A stretch of DNA of 8,284 nt, from contig JACZVE010000116.1 in assembly GCA_022572825.1 (NCBI GenBank), positions 1 through 8,284 of the forward strand. The letters are read 5' to 3'. Source of the DNA: SAR324 cluster bacterium. Lineage in GTDB: Bacteria > SAR324 > JACQKK01. The position numbers and the translations under genes are program-made. The notes beneath the pieces were generated by a model. That model did not search any database, was not told the DNA's origin, and worked only from the letters and a program-made list of their open reading frames with translations. The stretch's first letter is position 1; each line of letters starts with the position of its first letter. This document shows, one piece after another, positions 5,878 through 8,284 of the stretch.

Positions 5878-8284
5878 GTGAAGAAGAGCATATTCCGCTA
5901 CATCTGGCAGCATAGCGCGGCACAGCAGATTTACCTGCTCATCGTTATCGTTTCTTCCTACCCGTTGGTCTACATCGGCTTCCAGCTTCCGAAACTAATC
6001 ATCAACGATGCAATCGGAGGCGGCACGGACCCCAGAACGGTTGGGGGACTCTCGTTCAGCCAGATCGAGTACCTGTTTTTCCTTTGCGCAATCTTTTTGC
6101 TGGTGGTCTTTGCGAATGGTGGCATCAAGTACGCGGTGAATGTCTACCGCGGACTGCTGGGCGAACGCCTGCTGCGCCGGCTGCGCTATGAGCTGATTGA
6201 ACGGATTCTGCGGTTTCCCATTCCCGCCGTGCGCAAGGTGTCGCAGGGGGAGGTCGTGGCCATGATCACCTCGGAGGTGGAGCGCCTGGGTGGCTTCATG
6301 GGAGACAGCATTTCCCTGCCGGCCTTTCAGGGCGGAATACTGCTCACCGCCTTTACGTTTCTGATGGTGGAGAATTACATCATGGGGCTGGCCGCCATGT
6401 CGCTGTATCCGGTGCAGATTTATCTGATCCCCAAGCTGCAACGGAGAGTGAACGAGCTCGGCAAGACCCGCGTGCGCCTGGTTCGCACCCTCTCCGGCCG
6501 TATCGGCGAGACCCTATCCGCCGCCCAGGAGATTCATGCCCATGATACGACGCAATACGAGTTGGCAGAATACACGGACAAGCTGGGCAGTATCTTCAAC
6601 GTCAGAATGGAAATCTATCGCAAGAAATTTTTCATCAAGTTTTTCAACAACTTCCTCGCCCAGTTGGGGCCCTTCTTCTTCTTTTCCATCGGGGGATACC
6701 TGACGATCAATGGAGAGTTGACGATCGGCGGACTGGTCGCCATGCTCTCGGCGTACAAGGAAATGTACTCACCTTGGAAAGAGCTGTTGCAGTATTATCA
6801 GCTGAAGGAGGACGCGCGGATCAAATTCGAGCAGGTTGTTGCTCAGTTCGAGCCGGTCGGCCTGCTGGAGGAGAAACACATCGGTGCCGATCAGGTACTG
6901 GACAGGCCCTTGACGGGAGAGCTGGTGGCCTCCGGCATTTCCTACACGGACGACAGCGGCAATACGGTTATCGAATCGTTGTCCACGAAACTGGACTTGA
7001 CCAAGCACACGGCCATCGTCGGGCCGACGGGAAGCGGCAAGATGAGCCTCACCATGATTATGGCCCGGCTGCTCGATCAAACCTATGGTCAACTCAGCAT
7101 CGACGACCTCGATCTGAAAAATCTTACCGAGTCGGTCACGGGCCGCAAAATGGCATTCGCGGGGCCGGAGACCCATATCTTTTCCAGCACCCTTGGAGAC
7201 AATCTGTTCTACAGCCTCAAGCACCGGCCTTCCATGAACTCCGACGACGGCATGGAACCTCCGACGGGACGGGAAACGTTTAAAAAGGAAGCCCGGCTTT
7301 CAGGCAATTCGCCCTACGACATTACCGCGGACTGGTTCGATTACCGCGCTGTCGGTGTGCGCGACTTCGATGGCCTCATCCACGAGCTCATACGCATATT
7401 GCGCATCGTCAACCTGGATGAGGACGTCTTTCAGTTCGGCCTGCGCAGCACGATCGATCCCGATAGGGACAGGGAAATTACGGATCGAATTCTGCGGGCA
7501 CGGTACTCGTTTCGGGAAAAAACAAAGGATCCTTCGATAGCCAAGTTGGTGGAGCCGTTCGACCCTCACTTGTACAATACCAACGCCACTTTGATCGAAA
7601 ACCTGATGTTCGGCACCCCGGTGGGAGATGTGTTCAAATCGGATTCCATCGCGCACCATCCCTACGTCCGGCACATCTTGCAGAAGACCGATCTGGAATC
7701 CGAGCTCGTGAACATCGGCTATCGGCTGGCATCCCTGATGGTCGAAATGTTCTCCGATTTGAATCCGGATAACCAGTACTACCAACAATTCAATTTCTTT
7801 GATCCCGAGCATCTGCCCGTCTTTCAGAATCTCATCTCCCATGTTGGGGATGGGAATGTGGGTGCGTTAAGCAGCGAAGAGCAATACCTGCTCATTGAGC
7901 CGGCTTTTCGGCTGATTCCGGCGCGGCACAGGCTGGGATTGGTTGATGACCGTTTGCAAGGTAAAATCCTCTCCGCCCGCGGCGAATTTCGAGACAACCT
8001 GCCGGCCGATCTGCACGGCGCGATCGACTTTTTCGATCCCGAGAAATACAACGCGGCGGAGACCATACAGGACAATATCCTGTTTGGAAAGGTGGTACTG
8101 GGAGAGGCGAACGCGACTCGGCGCATTGGGCAACTGTTGCGGGACGAGATCGACGCGCACAATTTGTACGACGCGATCATCAGGGCCGGGCTTTCCACGC
8201 GGGTTGGAACCGGAGGATCGCTGCTGCCCATGCCGATGCAGCAAAAGATCGCATTAGTCAGATGCCTTCTCAAGCATCCGGTCG
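5878..8284 (+). CDS. ABC exporter-like protein with a degenerate, expanded nucleotide-binding domain (3' end outside window)
   Basis: The frame is open from GTG 5878 to the right edge (802 codons); GGAAAG at 5866-5871 is the ribosome binding site. The N-terminal part is a type I exporter membrane domain with hydrophobic segments near residues 17-37, 65-84, 149-165, 167-184, 255-275 and 281-295. It ends in LTIGGLVAMLSAYKEMYSPW (281-300). The nucleotide-binding domain follows. Walker A reads GPTGSGKMS (382-390), with Met389 where the Mg-binding Ser/Thr belongs. The Q-loop region AFAGPETHIF (426-435) has Pro430 where Gln is expected. The signature region is LPMPM (783-787) instead of LSGGQ, but the following IALVRCLLKHP (791-801) is normal. 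Walker A and signature are about 395 residues apart, against roughly 100-110 in ordinary exporters. The extra segment contains an internal repeat (561-579 and 719-737). Walker B and the H-loop would lie beyond the window. Probably a transporter or transporter-derived protein for the product of the adjacent glycosyltransferase locus; ATPase activity is uncertain. Confidence 0.85.
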   Translation, partial: MKKSIFRYIWQHSAAQQIYLLIVIVSSYPLVYIGFQLPKLIINDAIGGGTDPRTVGGLSFSQIEYLFFLCAIFLLVVFANGGIKYAVNVYRGLLGERLLRRLRYELIERILRFPIPAVRKVSQGEVVAMITSEVERLGGFMGDSISLPAFQGGILLTAFTFLMVENYIMGLAAMSLYPVQIYLIPKLQRRVNELGKTRVRLVRTLSGRIGETLSAAQEIHAHDTTQYELAEYTDKLGSIFNVRMEIYRKKFFIKFFNNFLAQLGPFFFFSIGGYLTINGELTIGGLVAMLSAYKEMYSPWKELLQYYQLKEDARIKFEQVVAQFEPVGLLEEKHIGADQVLDRPLTGELVASGISYTDDSGNTVIESLSTKLDLTKHTAIVGPTGSGKMSLTMIMARLLDQTYGQLSIDDLDLKNLTESVTGRKMAFAGPETHIFSSTLGDNLFYSLKHRPSMNSDDGMEPPTGRETFKKEARLSGNSPYDITADWFDYRAVGVRDFDGLIHELIRILRIVNLDEDVFQFGLRSTIDPDRDREITDRILRARYSFREKTKDPSIAKLVEPFDPHLYNTNATLIENLMFGTPVGDVFKSDSIAHHPYVRHILQKTDLESELVNIGYRLASLMVEMFSDLNPDNQYYQQFNFFDPEHLPVFQNLISHVGDGNVGALSSEEQYLLIEPAFRLIPARHRLGLVDDRLQGKILSARGEFRDNLPADLHGAIDFFDPEKYNAAETIQDNILFGKVVLGEANATRRIGQLLRDEIDAHNLYDAIIRAGLSTRVGTGGSLLPMPMQQKIALVRCLLKHPV

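Noticed and set aside
7300..7842. Minus-strand frame of 180 codons inside the ABC gene's inserted segment
   Set aside because: The + strand frame is open continuously from 5878 to the window edge and has ABC-type motifs on both sides and a protein-level repeat within, so the antisense frame is a shadow.

Overview
This window is a GC-rich piece of a bacterial genome, most likely from the Pseudomonadota. The codon use, the tight gene packing and the resemblance of the glycosyltransferases and ABC protein to families I associate with that group suggest this; nothing in the window fixes the genus. Every gene I can support lies on the + strand. All protein family calls come from reading motifs, not from a search.

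Layout: (1) positions 1-996 hold the remainder of a MurG-like (GT-B, COG4671-type) glycosyltransferase gene. It is interrupted by an in-frame TAG at 79-81, and its codon use changes abruptly near position 300. (2) 1021-2250 is a GT4 glycosyltransferase. (3) 2251-2430 is a non-coding gap. (4) 2431-3609 is a second GT4 glycosyltransferase. (5) 3609-4781 is an intact MurG-like glycosyltransferase, distantly paralogous to the broken first gene and joined to gene 4 by a TGATG stop/start overlap. (6) 4760-5530 is a polysaccharide-deacetylase-like protein overlapping the previous gene by 22 bases. (7) 5531-5877 is a gap with a short tandem repeat, a candidate promoter (TATAAT at 5838-5843) and a perfect inverted repeat beside the expected transcription start. 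(8) From 5878 to the window edge runs a large unfinished ABC exporter-like protein, open for 802 codons.

Taken together this looks like an assembly-and-export locus for a glycoconjugate or exopolysaccharide: four sugar transferases, an enzyme that may remove acyl groups from the glycan, and a membrane ABC protein that could move the product or a lipid-linked intermediate. The substrate cannot be read from the sequence.

The most unusual item is the ABC protein. Its membrane part looks ordinary. Its nucleotide-binding domain lacks the Walker A Ser/Thr, the Q-loop Gln and a normal LSGGQ signature, and about 280-300 extra residues separate the Q-loop from the signature. That extra segment contains a recognisable internal repeat.
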